Assembly (NCBI GenBank): GCA_030374805.1
Contig: JARGSG010000197.1
Location: 806,001-870,000, forward strand
Reading direction: 5' to 3'
Source: Gracilaria gracilis
Lineage: Eukaryota > Rhodophyta > Florideophyceae > Gracilariales > Gracilariaceae
Length of the DNA stretch: 64,000 nt
The translations under genes were made by a program, and so were the position numbers. A model generated the notes under the pieces. The model worked only from the letters and a program-made list of their open reading frames with translations, was not told where the DNA came from and did not search any database. Positions 53,871 through 64,000 of the stretch are shown in pieces (position 1 is the stretch's first letter; each line of letters begins with the position of its first letter).

Positions 53871-56108
53871 ATGTTTAAAATGTTACAGCGATACAAATTG
53901 ATCAATGATCGCCACGCCGTGGCCATCCGGACTCGAAGCGCTGCGCCGGTTCGCTATCAAAAAATTCTCTCAAGACCACCACCCCAGTTTCCTTGGTGGG
54001 ACACGCCGGGGAGGCATAAGGCTCTATCGATCACCGCCTTTCCAGTTCTGGATAAGGAGCTTTGCTTTCCCCTCGCATCTGTTGTTGGTGCGGAATATAG
54101 CGCGTTTTTCTCGCAGTACTGCCGTACCGATGCTTTTCCACACGCAATGGCTGCCGACGCTTTTACCTTTTTTCTCCAACGCGACTTCGCCGGTGTTAAA
54201 CAGGCTTTGCTTTCCCTCCCAGAGTCACCAAAGGAAGCTGAGGGGACAAAGCCATCGGTAGAAGATCCTCGCGTAAGGCATAACTGGCTACTATCCGCGT
54301 TTTACGAACAAAATTCCCTACAGAATGTCGAAGATCTGGTTTTGTTCATTGCTTCAACGCTTCCATCAAAACACAAGCCTTCCTCAGCGACTGAATTCTT
54401 TTCTAGCGTTGCAGATGATGCGGCGTCATTGAAGCAAACCCTCACGCACCTCGGCCCAGTAGCTCTTTATAATCTAACCGTAATCGCATATCACCTGGGG
54501 TTTTTGCGTTCCGCTGTTGCCATTGGCGACATTCTCTATACTAATCTAGAGGCTATGGATGACTGGCTCGCACTTAGAACTTGTTTTCTTCTGATCGACA
54601 TCCATCTTCGTTTCTCTGATCTTGCTTCCGCTTCAAGAGTTTCTTCATACGCAGAAAAACTTTTGCCGGACTTCTCGAATTCCGTTGAAGCTTCTAATGC
54701 TTCTTCGGAGATCAAGATTCTAACGCCAGACTGGCCTACACGCTCTAAATGCCTTATAGAGGAACCAATTTCTATCGAAGACGCCAAGTTTTGCCTGCAT
54801 ATATACAACGCCCGTTTGAGTGCAATTTCAGAGCAGTCTACGGACGGCTTCCGCAACATACGAAACGAGGCAAAGAATGCAGTGCTGGCAGCGGACAATT
54901 CTCAAGCAAGACCCACAGCTGCTGTGCTTCTCGTCAAGGCGCGAGTTGAACCCAACCATCAAAAAGGGCTTTACATTCTTGCCAGCATTGTCAGACAGTC
55001 GTCACCAACTGCTCTACACAAGATCCTCCCACTTGCGCTAAACAGTTTGGGTATCCTGCATCATCGACTGGGTTGTCACGCACTTGCAGCATGCTATTTC
55101 GATCACTCTCGCCAGGCATTTCTTAAACTGTTTGTGGATAGTGATAAAAGTGCCGGTGCCCAGAAACTATGCCACCTCACGTCGCTTAGCCGCGTTCATA
55201 ACACACATGTTGCTTACAATCTAGCCCTTCAGTACATGCAGTTGAGCGACTTTTCAAAGGCTCTGGACTGCTTTATGATCTGTGCTCGCAGCGATTATAC
55301 ATATGCAAACAGTTCACCGCTTTTGTGGATTCGAATCGCCGAGTGCTGCGTTGGTATCGAACGAAACAGTGGTCGCCCACTTCTTGCAGTCGAAGGTCAA
55401 GGAAGAGGCCGCCGTTTTATCATGCGGGCAGCCGAAAGAGATGAAGGACTCAACATGGAATACGCAGCCACATGTGCAAGAGCTGCGATTATGATTCTAG
55501 ACCGTCAAAGAATCGAAGCCGAGGAAGTTCGAGTATCCCCTTCAAAAGCCAAGCGCAATTCCAGGGTACTGAACTCTACTCTAGCAGTCGAGAATGGTCA
55601 TGGTCGCCCATCTTCGTCATCTTACTCCGATGAAGACGTGCGCCTACGCAGCGCTGCACTTACTCTTCTTGCATATTCGTCTCTCTCCTTCGACCCCAAA
55701 TCCGTTATCATCGCTTGCAAAGAAATCCAGAAACTGTTTCCCAACAACAACAACGACAGAACCCTGCTCAGTCGCTTGTATGCCGCAGAGGCATGTTGCA
55801 TGTTGGATCGACCCAATGACGCTGCCGAACAACTTTTCCCGCTGGTGAACTCCAGCATACCCGATTCTGCCGCAAGGGAAGCGGCCTATATAAACTGGGC
55901 TTTGACACAGGAATGTAGTGGTGACATTGCAACAGCATCTAGGGCTGCAAAGGTCGCCCTGAAGGCATTTAGCTCAATGTCTACAAGCCAACAGCGATAC
56001 CGCTCCTCACGGAGAGACACTATATTTGCGGCATCATATATATTTCTTCGCAATGGAGAAACTGATAACGCCCGCCGATGTCTTCGGTCCTTATTAGGGT
56101 CAACGTAA
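53871..56108 (+). CDS. CNOT10: CCR4-NOT complex subunit 10 (CNOT10), 745 aa
   Basis: Intronless from ATG 53871; a second ATG follows three codons later. The protein is a helical TPR-type scaffold. The best family marks are ALYNLTVIAYHLG, ALNSLGILHHRLGCHALAACYF, HVAYNLALQYMQLSDFSKALDCF and LLWIRIAECCVGIER, all in the order of animal and plant CNOT10. The C-terminal part has further TPR-like pairs (AYINWALTQECSGDIATASRAA). CNOT10 with CNOT11 docks on the N-terminus of CNOT1 in the CCR4-NOT deadenylase, which shortens mRNA poly(A) tails. The 130 N-terminal residues do not align clearly and may be lineage-specific. Fungi such as budding yeast lack this subunit. Confidence 0.85.
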   Translation: MFKMLQRYKLINDRHAVAIRTRSAAPVRYQKILSRPPPQFPWWDTPGRHKALSITAFPVLDKELCFPLASVVGAEYSAFFSQYCRTDAFPHAMAADAFTFFLQRDFAGVKQALLSLPESPKEAEGTKPSVEDPRVRHNWLLSAFYEQNSLQNVEDLVLFIASTLPSKHKPSSATEFFSSVADDAASLKQTLTHLGPVALYNLTVIAYHLGFLRSAVAIGDILYTNLEAMDDWLALRTCFLLIDIHLRFSDLASASRVSSYAEKLLPDFSNSVEASNASSEIKILTPDWPTRSKCLIEEPISIEDAKFCLHIYNARLSAISEQSTDGFRNIRNEAKNAVLAADNSQARPTAAVLLVKARVEPNHQKGLYILASIVRQSSPTALHKILPLALNSLGILHHRLGCHALAACYFDHSRQAFLKLFVDSDKSAGAQKLCHLTSLSRVHNTHVAYNLALQYMQLSDFSKALDCFMICARSDYTYANSSPLLWIRIAECCVGIERNSGRPLLAVEGQGRGRRFIMRAAERDEGLNMEYAATCARAAIMILDRQRIEAEEVRVSPSKAKRNSRVLNSTLAVENGHGRPSSSSYSDEDVRLRSAALTLLAYSSLSFDPKSVIIACKEIQKLFPNNNNDRTLLSRLYAAEACCMLDRPNDAAEQLFPLVNSSIPDSAAREAAYINWALTQECSGDIATASRAAKVALKAFSSMSTSQQRYRSSRRDTIFAASYIFLRNGETDNARRCLRSLLGST

Positions 56109-56301
56109 CATAGGCTCGCAATTTCCCCTCACGTTCCTTCAGTTGATCAGTTATTCACTATTCACTCTATTACTGAAACTGCACAGGGTTTATACCGCTG
56201 AAGAAAGATATAATATCGACGGACAAATACAAGTTTGAGTTCAAGCTAGACTTTCTACGTCCAACATATCCAAATCGGTATTACTGTCTTGATGTACATG
56301 T

Positions 56302-58656
56302 CTATTGACTAGCACCAGCTTCGCTCGGGCGTTCGTTTTCGAGAAGCGTGCTCTGTTTTTTCTGTGATGACTCTTGTGAGGACCCAAGGTCGTACTGCAT
56401 TTCTTTCAATACACGCTTGAGATCTTCACGGGAAATGTTACCGTCATCGTCGGCATCTAATCTCTGCAGTGTCTCTTCGACAACATCGTCATCCCTCTCC
56501 CCAGCGATAATCTTCACAACTCCTTTGCATTCCTCAAGAGACATCAGGCCATCGTTGTCTTTGTCCAGTAGTTTCATTCTTAGTCCAACCTTTGTATCAA
56601 CTCGTTCAATTTCACGCTCCAGTCTAGATACCACGCCCTTGAGTCTTCTGAAATCCGATGTTTCTTCTCCTTGCGCACCTCGTAAAGAATCTTCCGCCAA
56701 CGCAAGTTCCATCTTGAGATTATGTAGCTCTTCTCTTTCATGCTCTACGGCAGAATCTGACGCCAATGCCTCTAGAGATTCAAGCATTTCACGAATTCCA
56801 TCGCGTTCTTTCTGTTCTGCCTCTTCGTCCCTTTCTAACTCCTCGACATCTCCCCGGGCATCAGTAGGTTCCAAAACGCTTTCAGCGCCAACCTTTTCCT
56901 TCCCCATAATGGCCTCAGCAAGCTCCAGTTCCTGGGCTCGTACCTTTTCCATAACTTCCTTGTCCGAAATTGTATCATCTGGGATGGCTTGATCATCCTC
57001 CTGAACTTCAGCTGCTTGTTTTTCTGCCTCTTCTTCTGCTTCTTTCTTCTTTCGTTTCTCTTCATCTTCTTTTTCTTTCTGAGCCTCACGCTGGGATTCC
57101 ATTGCAATTAGTTGAGCCTGTCTCAACGTTTCCTCTAGTCTTTCAGCGTTAGTAGCATCTCCCACGTCTGCGGCCTTCTTGACGTCCATGATTACATCGT
57201 CTGGTAACGAACCAAGTGTCTCAACAAGGCCTTCTGAATCCGTTTTTTCCTTGTCCTCCGTATCACTTGTGTAGAGCAGTGCCCTAGACATAATCAACAA
57301 AGACCCAGGAATTTCCTTGCTTTGTGAAAGGTCCAACCAGTCACTCAGTTCCCTTCTCATGAGACGCACATCAACCTCACGGATCCCTCTGTCTCCACAC
57401 GCCTTCGCAACCTCCTCGTCCGTCAGTGATTCCACTCCTCCCTCCCACATAATTTCCATGTCGTCCTTTTTGATCGCATTCAATTTCGATCTTAGTTTGA
57501 ACTGAAGAAACAAATCATGACCATATGGAGAAATCCCCATGTACTTGCACATGGCAACTAATTGAGGACGCACCGCTCCGTCTATTGTTAGTTCGTCATT
57601 AAAGAATCGGGCAAAGCGAGCAACCTCAGAAGCATCAACATATTTGCCACTACGAATAGCGTCCAAGAAGTGTGTCAGCTCTGTAGCCTCTTTCTTCAAT
57701 TCTGAGTGGGCATCAGAAGCTTTGATCGTCTTTGCCTTCTTCTCAACAACATCTCGAAGGTATTTCGCAAGCTCTAAACGCCCCTTCAATCTCCTCTTTA
57801 GGTTCTCTTCGCTTTTCATCTGGTCTTGGAATTGAGACGGAAGCATGTTCGGAAATAGTCGCAATGCAAATGGTAGAGCGAACTCCGCAAGAGGAATCAT
57901 CAAAAAAAGTGAAAACGGAAGAAGTCGAGCCAGATCAACACCTGTCTTAACGATAAAGTTTCTTTCCCGGCGACTTATCTGTTTTCCTGATGTGATCTTA
58001 CGCAAAATCTTGGAACTAACCCTCACGTCAGCTGCCAGTAACTTTGCACCAGCCCACATGTGCTTGGCCCAGTCGACAACGGCTCGTCCGAGTTGAATTG
58101 AGTATCGTGCAGCCTTGCGCGGCGATTGCAGGGCTTCTCGCCAAGTAACGCGCCCATTTGCCAGGTCTTTTGAAGATTTTGCGGAGGACGAGAACCGTCG
58201 ATTATGTTGATATCTTCCCTTTTCTATACCTGCTTGTACCCGTCCATGGTATCTGAGTCGAGATGTACGCAGAGAAGGAATAATAGTGGAGGACTGGGAG
58301 CTGCTCCGAAACAACCGACGCTGGTTTGGGGCCTGTACAAGATCCTTGAAATCTTCTTGATTGGGTAACACAGCCAAGATACATGGGCCGCTGTTCTGAA
58401 CGTGATTCAACCGCCCTGACAGGATGTAGTTGATGTTATTGTTTTCAGAATACGTATATGAGTGCGTTTGCAACGATCTTAAGCCCTGTCGTCCATTTTT
58501 CAACTGCACTTGAATGTGACAAACACGAAGAGCACTAACAGGCCGAACATAAGTGTCATATGGTTCATTGGGGACAAATTGAGGGTTTGTTCTGATTCTT
58601 GAGGTCACAGCATTGCGTGTAGCACGCAACAAAGAAGTTAGCTGCATCGCCCTCAT
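56302..58656 (-). CDS. LETM1: LETM1-family mitochondrial inner-membrane protein with EF-hands, 784 aa
   Basis: The start is ATG 58656 (MRAMQLTSLLRATRNAV), an arginine-rich presequence. After a variable N-terminal third, a membrane segment lies near residue 250 (LARLLPFSLFLMIPLAEF). The LETM1 ribosome-binding-like domain follows (about 285-450): LPSQFQDQMKSEENLKRRL, MCKYMGISPYGHD and LRSKLNAIKKDD. A long charged coiled coil, very rich in E and K, spans about 470-680. Two EF-hand loops come near the end (DKDNDGLMSLEE near 700 and DADDDGNISRED near 733), both with calcium-binding residues. LETM1 controls K+/H+ (and possibly Ca2+) exchange and mitochondrial volume. Length and order match animal and plant LETM1. 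No intron; divergent from eIF3h. Confidence 0.94.
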   Translation of the reverse strand: MRAMQLTSLLRATRNAVTSRIRTNPQFVPNEPYDTYVRPVSALRVCHIQVQLKNGRQGLRSLQTHSYTYSENNNINYILSGRLNHVQNSGPCILAVLPNQEDFKDLVQAPNQRRLFRSSSQSSTIIPSLRTSRLRYHGRVQAGIEKGRYQHNRRFSSSAKSSKDLANGRVTWREALQSPRKAARYSIQLGRAVVDWAKHMWAGAKLLAADVRVSSKILRKITSGKQISRRERNFIVKTGVDLARLLPFSLFLMIPLAEFALPFALRLFPNMLPSQFQDQMKSEENLKRRLKGRLELAKYLRDVVEKKAKTIKASDAHSELKKEATELTHFLDAIRSGKYVDASEVARFARFFNDELTIDGAVRPQLVAMCKYMGISPYGHDLFLQFKLRSKLNAIKKDDMEIMWEGGVESLTDEEVAKACGDRGIREVDVRLMRRELSDWLDLSQSKEIPGSLLIMSRALLYTSDTEDKEKTDSEGLVETLGSLPDDVIMDVKKAADVGDATNAERLEETLRQAQLIAMESQREAQKEKEDEEKRKKKEAEEEAEKQAAEVQEDDQAIPDDTISDKEVMEKVRAQELELAEAIMGKEKVGAESVLEPTDARGDVEELERDEEAEQKERDGIREMLESLEALASDSAVEHEREELHNLKMELALAEDSLRGAQGEETSDFRRLKGVVSRLEREIERVDTKVGLRMKLLDKDNDGLMSLEECKGVVKIIAGERDDDVVEETLQRLDADDDGNISREDLKRVLKEMQYDLGSSQESSQKKQSTLLENERPSEAGASQ

Positions 58657-59385
58657 CACTGGGAAAAAAGCAGTGTCGCTAAAGTTTGCAGACAGATAGT
58701 GAACTTATCCAAGTTCGGAGAAAATCGATATACGGTCCGAGATGTACGAAATTACACAAATACTTTGTTCAGAATACGGCAATCATATTCTGTTTTCGAT
58801 GGTCGAAGGCGATTTTCGTTCCGGATTCAGATGAGGTTCCTACAACACCTTCGAGGACCACATCACACAGTAGACCAATTTGGCGGCTTGAACACTTGAA
58901 CCGGCTTAGACCGCCAGGTTGGAATGTGGACTCAGATCGGCAATTCGGCGTCGAGTAGTTCACGGCCTGCTGGTCATTGCATTGACCCCACGCGCTTTCC
59001 TGACCACCGATGTGTGAAACGGAATCTTCGGGTTTTCATTGGCTAGAAATCTAAACTGTGAAAAATTATTTGCAGCAACTGCAAGAATCACAATTGGGCT
59101 TCCCAATTTGCGAAGCCCTATTGTCCAGCTAGGCCGCCGTCCCGACGGTGGATGATCCACGAATTCGACAACGCCTTCTTCTGTCTGGAATCAGTGGCGA
59201 AGTGTTGCTCTAAGCTATAGCGTATCTAGCACCATCTTGGTGTCTCTGCGTCAGTTGTGAAGCGGAAAAGGTGCGCCCTTCTGATTTGATTGATCTTCGA
59301 CGCTCTTCATCAAAAGTTAGTTCAGGCAACTGACTGTCTCGACAGATCAACAAGTCCATCTGACAACTGAGTAATACTCCTCAAC
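58657..59385. promoter_or_regulatory. Divergent upstream region of LETM1 (-) and eIF3h (+)
   Basis: 729 bp with no gene, TATA box or C/T-rich leader recognised. Confidence 0.5.
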
Positions 59386-60520
59386 ATGGCGAGTGCAATT
59401 GACTTACGACCCTCTCCTCAAATTCAAAAAGTGAAGCTGGAAGGAATTGTACGTCAGAAAACACATCACGGTGAAGCCGCACGGTGAACAAGATGATGAT
59501 CTTATTGTAACTAACATCGAAACATTTGTTTTTTGTCTATATACTTAGACAGTTATGAAAGTCATAAAACACTGCCATGACAACTTTCCGATGACCGTCA
59601 TGGGACAGCTTCTCGGTATGGATGTTGATGACACTCTGGAAATTACTAACTGCTACCCTTTCATGTCACAACCAACGAGTACTTCAACCACAGGCCCTGA
59701 TGGAATTGATGTGACATCTTTTGAGAGAGAGCAACAGCAGTATCAGAGAGATATGATGTGGTGCGTTCGTGAAGTGAACATTGATCATCAAGTTGTCGGG
59801 TGGTATCAAAGTACGGGCTCCCAAATGGGCTCGTTTTTGTCGGCCCAATGGATCGATACTCAGTACAACTACCAAAAGCATTTAGGGAACATTGTCTGTC
59901 TTATATATGACCCGGTGAGAACGGAAGAGGGACTGCTGTCTATACACGCATATCGATTGACAAAGAATTTCATGAATCTCATGAAGAAAGGTGATTTTAA
60001 CTCTCTTGGTTTTGCGAATACAGATGTTCTTGCCAATTCAATCATTGAGGAAGTTCCAATCTCACTCCACAATTCAAGCTTAATTAATGCCTCGCTCGTA
60101 GAACTCGACCAAGCGGATGAGTTTTCGGGGGAAAACGACGTTGAGCTTGCCCGATTATCAATAAGCGATAAACCAGTCTTGGAGCAAAGCATGGAGTTTT
60201 TGATATGCGAACTGGACACTCTTGGAAAGGAACAAAGCAAGTACTCATATTTCATGAGAAACCTTGTGAGAAGTCAAGGCCAGTTGTTGGAGAAGATGAG
60301 GAAGCGAAGAGCAGAAAATAAGAAGAGGGAGGCTAATGGCGAGGAACCGCTTCCAGATGATGATGATGTCATCCAAATGCTCGAAAAGGAGCCTGTGCGA
60401 CTCGAGTGCAAGATTCTACTAAAGGATCTTGATTCTTACGTAGAGAGCATAAAGTCCCTGGCTAGTGAAGGGATAGTCAAGCAATATGGTGTCTCTGCCG
60501 TACAAGCTGGAGATGAATAA
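59386..60520 (+). CDS. EIF3H: Translation initiation factor eIF3 subunit h, two exons, 344 aa
   Basis: Exon 1 is 59386-59448 (21 codons) and exon 2 is 59549-60520. The 100-bp intron (GTACGT...CTTAG) joins VKLEGI to TVMKVIKHC. The MPN domain (about 16-150) has the eIF3h wording: KHCHDNFPMTVMGQLLGMD, LEITNCYPFM, VGWYQSTGSQMG and IVCLIYDP. The metal ligands of active JAMM proteases are absent, as is normal for this subunit. The C-terminal half is helical with a charged segment (MRKRRAENKKREANGEEPL). eIF3h is part of the eIF3 scaffold that loads mRNA onto 40S subunits and helps reinitiation after upstream ORFs. Length is close to animal and plant eIF3h. Confidence 0.95.
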
Positions 60521-60624
60521 AGAGTAGCGTAGCGCATTCGTTTCCCAACTTTTCCCAAGTCATACGAAAACGCAACTCGCTGAGTTTTGGATTGAACGGA
60601 CAGTAACCTTAGAATGGAGTTGGT

Positions 60625-61998
60625 TTATTTTCTCTGCTTCTTTGCCATTTTAACTGTGTATTCAATGAAATCGTCATGTTGCATCTCTATGTTTCCGTCT
60701 TGTTTCGCAGTGATGTTAGACTCGCCGCCTTCGTAATCGTCATCGCTCAGGTTGATCGATTCCGAACTTGATGAGTTGCCCCTTTTCCCAGTAAAATTTA
60801 GAGCAGAAGATATGTCTGCGATACGAAAAGTCAAGGGGACGTTATTCCTCACAGCCAAAGACTCGGGCTCCTTTTTTGTCGCTTTAACCCCCCATGGACA
60901 TTGCAATCCATCATCAGAAGATGCCACCCTCTTGCTTTGGGGATTGGAAGCGGCTTTCGTAGCTCCTGCATTGATACGAATGTTTTGAGGAAGGCTTGAC
61001 GAACGTCTCAAAAGCAGCCGATTAGGTTCATCTTTGGGTGGATTCTGACTCGTTGAACCTAAAGAGACGTGACTGGTCCTAGCTCTTTCGCCCTCTGAGC
61101 CTAACTCCCGAAAGAAACATCGGAAGCTGAAGATTCTGCTTCCGCCTGAGGTAGTGACATGCTGCGAATCATCGCTAATGCTATCACTCTGGACCGAAAC
61201 AACCTCGACGTCCTCATCGTCCTCCTCATTGTCATCTATTTTCGTCTTCAGGGATGTATCACATGGAACAGAAGGACCGATACTAGAATGGCGGTTTTGC
61301 TTGAATGAAGGCCAATCACTAATGTCTAACAAGCTCCTAGCCCTTAGTCCGTTGAATGCATCCTTTTCTTCACTTGTTGAAGAGTTCAGCCACAAGTCGT
61401 CTCGCGTTTCGGACCTCGTTCCTCCTGCGGACTGAAGTGATTGAGGTGATGACTGTAGATTTTCTCTTGCGAACATCATTGTTGAATTCGCCCTGGTATG
61501 CCGAATTGCTGATAACGACAATCGCTTTCTCTGGATTCTGGCAATGTTTTCTGTCTCTTCCTCGGTTAATACGATACTTATTGGAGATGGAAAGGATTCT
61601 GAGCATGTTGCGTCTTCGTTTTCAACATCCACCCCTTTCGACTCTCTGTCAGCGGTGCTGGCCTTCTTTAAGAATTTCCTCCTATATGTTCGAGTATTAA
61701 ATGAAAAAAACTTCCCGCTTCTCGGTGCAGAGGTCATTGCCGATCGGGACCGAGACGTGCGCAAAGACTTCACGCGCTTCCTATCCTCCAAGTGATCTTG
61801 CTGAGAAGCACCAGGCCCATTGAGCAGTTGTGGTTTCGTTTCAGGATCGCCTGCTATTGTTTCACTGCCGTTACATACGTCCTTCTTCCTTGTAAACTTG
61901 AAAATCTTGCGCCAGTGTCCATGGTTTCTTTCCGAACGAGTTTCTCGATTCGGGTTATGGCTTGAATGTCGGGGACTAGAAGAACTTGATTTCGCCAT
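60625..61998 (-). CDS. Serine-rich, largely disordered protein of unknown function, 457 aa
   Basis: Intronless from ATG 61998. I do not recognise a family. The N-terminus is basic and serine-rich (KSSSSSPRHSSH, then WRKIFKFTRKKD). Several RxRxS or RRxS-type sites suggest kinase targets (RLSLSAIRH, RRSSSLPQ). An acidic block near 255-265 (DDNEEDDEDVEV) precedes a short, more hydrophobic stretch (IFSFRCFFREL). A second acidic, serine-rich block (SINLSDDDYEGGES) lies near the end, and the last residues are basic (AKKQRK). No membrane segment or enzyme motif is seen. It is called coding because of its length, lack of stops and tidy placement, tail to tail with eIF3h. A lineage-specific regulatory or nuclear protein is possible. 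Confidence 0.65.
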   Translation of the reverse strand: MAKSSSSSPRHSSHNPNRETRSERNHGHWRKIFKFTRKKDVCNGSETIAGDPETKPQLLNGPGASQQDHLEDRKRVKSLRTSRSRSAMTSAPRSGKFFSFNTRTYRRKFLKKASTADRESKGVDVENEDATCSESFPSPISIVLTEEETENIARIQRKRLSLSAIRHTRANSTMMFARENLQSSPQSLQSAGGTRSETRDDLWLNSSTSEEKDAFNGLRARSLLDISDWPSFKQNRHSSIGPSVPCDTSLKTKIDDNEEDDEDVEVVSVQSDSISDDSQHVTTSGGSRIFSFRCFFRELGSEGERARTSHVSLGSTSQNPPKDEPNRLLLRRSSSLPQNIRINAGATKAASNPQSKRVASSDDGLQCPWGVKATKKEPESLAVRNNVPLTFRIADISSALNFTGKRGNSSSSESINLSDDDYEGGESNITAKQDGNIEMQHDDFIEYTVKMAKKQRK

Positions 61999-62491
61999 AA
62001 GGACGTTCTTGAGGCGGTATCAATTGCGAAAATCTACTTGTGCAGCGACAAGTTTGACCAAAGGAGAACAGTGATTATAACTTTAGCACATTTTCTTAAG
62101 ACCCCTTGATGAGAATGAAAAGAGTTATACTTCGTTTCCCGCGGAGCGTATAAAGGGAGTGCTGCTCCTGTTATCAGCGGTAGGCAAGTTAGAATGCTGC
62201 AGGCTGAATTGTAGGACACATGAGCGGTGCAGTAAAAGGGCGGTACCTTCTTACATAACGTTATCGCGCCTCAATTCGTATCGTTTCAAGCAGTAAAGGT
62301 GCAGCTTGCAGGTTAAGATATTTCGTGTCGACGTCATTGTCAATACCAAGGGTGCCAACGGTGCTGGGTTCCTGATCCCGAAGTCAAGTTTAATTAGTGA
62401 ATTCATTAGCTTCATAGTGGAAAGATTGAGTCTAACAGTTTCCCCAATGGGAAACTCACCAATTTTCAGGATGACGGGTACGAGGGAAGCT
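61999..62491. other. Intergenic region upstream of the serine-rich protein gene
   Basis: Separates it from the stop of RPN5. No gene, repeat or clear promoter element recognised. Confidence 0.5.
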
Positions 62492-63895
62492 TTATGATTG
62501 GTAACCTGCCGCCCCTCCTTTCTCAATGGTATGAACCATTGTCTCACGATGGACTAAATGACAAGTCTTCTCCACAATATCTAGCAAGGAGGACACATTG
62601 GTGGCCCAACTGTTCAATAGTGCATCTGCGTCTTTAGGTGTGGCAAAGGACACAATTTTCGCCGGCCTGTCAATCCTAGCCCATAGAGCCTTCTTATCTG
62701 ATACCATAGCGGCGAGTTTTCTCTCCGTGTTTTCTTCTGAGAGATCCAGCAACTCAGCAAGCCTGCCCAGGCGTATACGAGAGTAGTATTTAGCCATGAC
62801 ACGAAGGTTATGTTCAGTTACTCGTTCCTGCAACGCTGCAATCCATTTCAAATCTTCATCCTTAATATCAGCCTCTGCTAACCCCGCTACCGTGCTCAGT
62901 TCATTCTTATATTGTTCCATGAGGATCGGCCACCGAATAAGTTCATCAGTAGAAAAGAGCTTGAGGAGCTCAGCATAAGTGGGAAGCTCCTCCATTGCCT
63001 TGAAAGATTGGATTCTGTGCAGCAAATCTGTCTGCATACTGTCTTTGGGGGACAGAACAACCAACAGGGATGCAAGTTTGAGTTCTCTCATCCAATCTTG
63101 CCCCTCAGCCGCGCGTGTTGTATCGTATCGCTCTAGATATGCACGGCATATCTGCAGGTAGTCAGAGTTGTGTGTGTGAATCCTAATCATTAGGGCATAA
63201 TACCGTAATTTGACATCAGAAAGCCCTTCCTTGTTCAACTGTCGTGGCATGATCTTCTTCGCAATGATAGCCCCTCGGACGAAGTCATTCTTGTCAAGGC
63301 ACAGTCTGACTTGTTCCAGGATGAACTCAAACTTCTCCAGCCTTTCCATACCTCCAAAAGTCTCGACTTGCATCTCTTGCATAATAGTTGCCGCCGTATC
63401 AATGTCGCCCTTTTCCTCCTTAATCTTCGCTAAGGTTCGAGTAAGTCGTGCTCTTTCTAATTCCACAAAAATCTTACCTGCAGTGACGTCTCGCAGTGTT
63501 TCAAGCATTGAAAGCTTCGTCTTCTCATCTGGTGTTTCATCAAGATATGACATTATTTCTTGAACAGTCTTCTGTACTGCAGTCTTCAGTTGTGCCCTCC
63601 TCTTGGAGATTAGAACAGCATATTCACCAATCGCCTTCCAGTCCTTCTTCTTGTGCAGAATTCGAATGAGGTTCACGCAAATTGCAGCTGTTTCTGGTGC
63701 AGCCCCTGCATTTCGATTGATGCGCTCTAAAGAGAGAAACTTGTCGATGCCCGCTTGAATACCGGATGATTCAGAAAGTGCAACTGCTTCTGCAATTTTC
63801 GTTTCGATCTCTGGATCTGCTTCAAATGGCCCAAAACCAGCTGTGTACTTTCCAGTCGAAGCACCATTGTCGATGTCCATCTTGTCGCCACTCAT
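62492..63895 (-). CDS. RPN5: 26S proteasome regulatory subunit RPN5 (PSMD12), 467 aa
   Basis: Intronless from ATG 63895 (MSGDKMDIDNG). The helical TPR-like part has the RPN5 wording: LHKKKDWKAIGEYAVLISKRR, LKTAVQKTVQEIMSYLDE, AGKIFVELERARLTRTLAKI and MQEMQVETFGGMERLEK. A PCI domain (about 300-425) follows with YKNELSTVAGL, RVTEHNLRVMAKYYSRIRLG, LAELLDLSEENTERKLAAMV and a final helix that enters the lid helical bundle (LDIVEKTCHLVHRETM). RPN5 is a scaffold of the proteasome lid, which supports the deubiquitinase RPN11. Its length is close to the usual 455 aa. The acidic N-terminus is also typical. The upstream region leaves the window. Confidence 0.96.
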   Translation of the reverse strand: MSGDKMDIDNGASTGKYTAGFGPFEADPEIETKIAEAVALSESSGIQAGIDKFLSLERINRNAGAAPETAAICVNLIRILHKKKDWKAIGEYAVLISKRRAQLKTAVQKTVQEIMSYLDETPDEKTKLSMLETLRDVTAGKIFVELERARLTRTLAKIKEEKGDIDTAATIMQEMQVETFGGMERLEKFEFILEQVRLCLDKNDFVRGAIIAKKIMPRQLNKEGLSDVKLRYYALMIRIHTHNSDYLQICRAYLERYDTTRAAEGQDWMRELKLASLLVVLSPKDSMQTDLLHRIQSFKAMEELPTYAELLKLFSTDELIRWPILMEQYKNELSTVAGLAEADIKDEDLKWIAALQERVTEHNLRVMAKYYSRIRLGRLAELLDLSEENTERKLAAMVSDKKALWARIDRPAKIVSFATPKDADALLNSWATNVSSLLDIVEKTCHLVHRETMVHTIEKGGAAGYQS

Positions 63896-64000
63896 TCTCA
63901 GTAGACTCCTTTACCAACTTTTGAGGTTGGCTCGGAAATAATGCTTCACAGCTTGTTGACTCGATTCGCTTACAAGGATAGTACCTAGTTGTCTAAGAAG

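Overview
The window is nuclear DNA of a photosynthetic eukaryote with a compact, intron-poor genome. The best fit is a red alga, by inference only: most genes have no intron or one short intron (75-163 bp). Two genes encode proteins with plastid-type N-termini and several membrane spans, one of them of the TIC21/DUF3611 type. The actin is clearly divergent. Plant-like PIF/Harbinger and hAT transposons are present. No bacterial operons, CRISPR arrays, rRNA genes or convincing tRNA genes were seen.

Layout. 1-142 is the acidic tail of a gene entering from the left. 555-2675 is an open hAT transposase. 2676-5599 is repeat-rich and gene-poor. 5600-9622 is a complete PIF/Harbinger element with 14-bp terminal inverted repeats, TTA target duplications, a transposase and a frame-broken accessory gene. 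From 10290 to 28570 come housekeeping genes: a NIPA-type transporter, Rab2, transportin, a plastid membrane protein, a short-chain dehydrogenase pseudogene, an SGNH hydrolase, glycine-cleavage T protein, actin and homocysteine S-methyltransferase. 29797-34167 holds a BAH-domain protein and cofilin. 34168-40161 is a 6-kb gene-poor stretch carrying a 644-bp hAT-type MITE with a perfect 8-bp target duplication. From 40162 to the end are an AMPK-family kinase with polyproline tracts and a KA1-like tail, SEC22, a multidomain FKBP, a TIC21-like protein, TMEM18, CNOT10, LETM1, eIF3h, an unrecognised serine-rich protein and proteasome subunit RPN5.

Gene relations. The genes are independent units, many in divergent pairs sharing one upstream region (Rab2/transportin, gcvT/actin, BAH protein/cofilin, SEC22/FKBP, TMEM18/CNOT10, LETM1/eIF3h). 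By function they cover ER-Golgi traffic (Rab2, SEC22), actin dynamics (actin, cofilin, possibly the polyproline kinase), nuclear import (transportin), mitochondrial metabolism and ion balance (gcvT, LETM1), plastid membrane biology, mRNA decay (CNOT10), translation (eIF3h) and proteolysis (RPN5). One group of genes has strongly pyrimidine-rich coding-strand leaders, three of them with poly(C) runs of 20-27 bases. Introns cluster near the 5' ends of genes.

Start codons were set at ATG, using family alignments recalled from knowledge. Exon junctions were deduced from GT/AG sites plus protein continuity. No search or alignment software was run.
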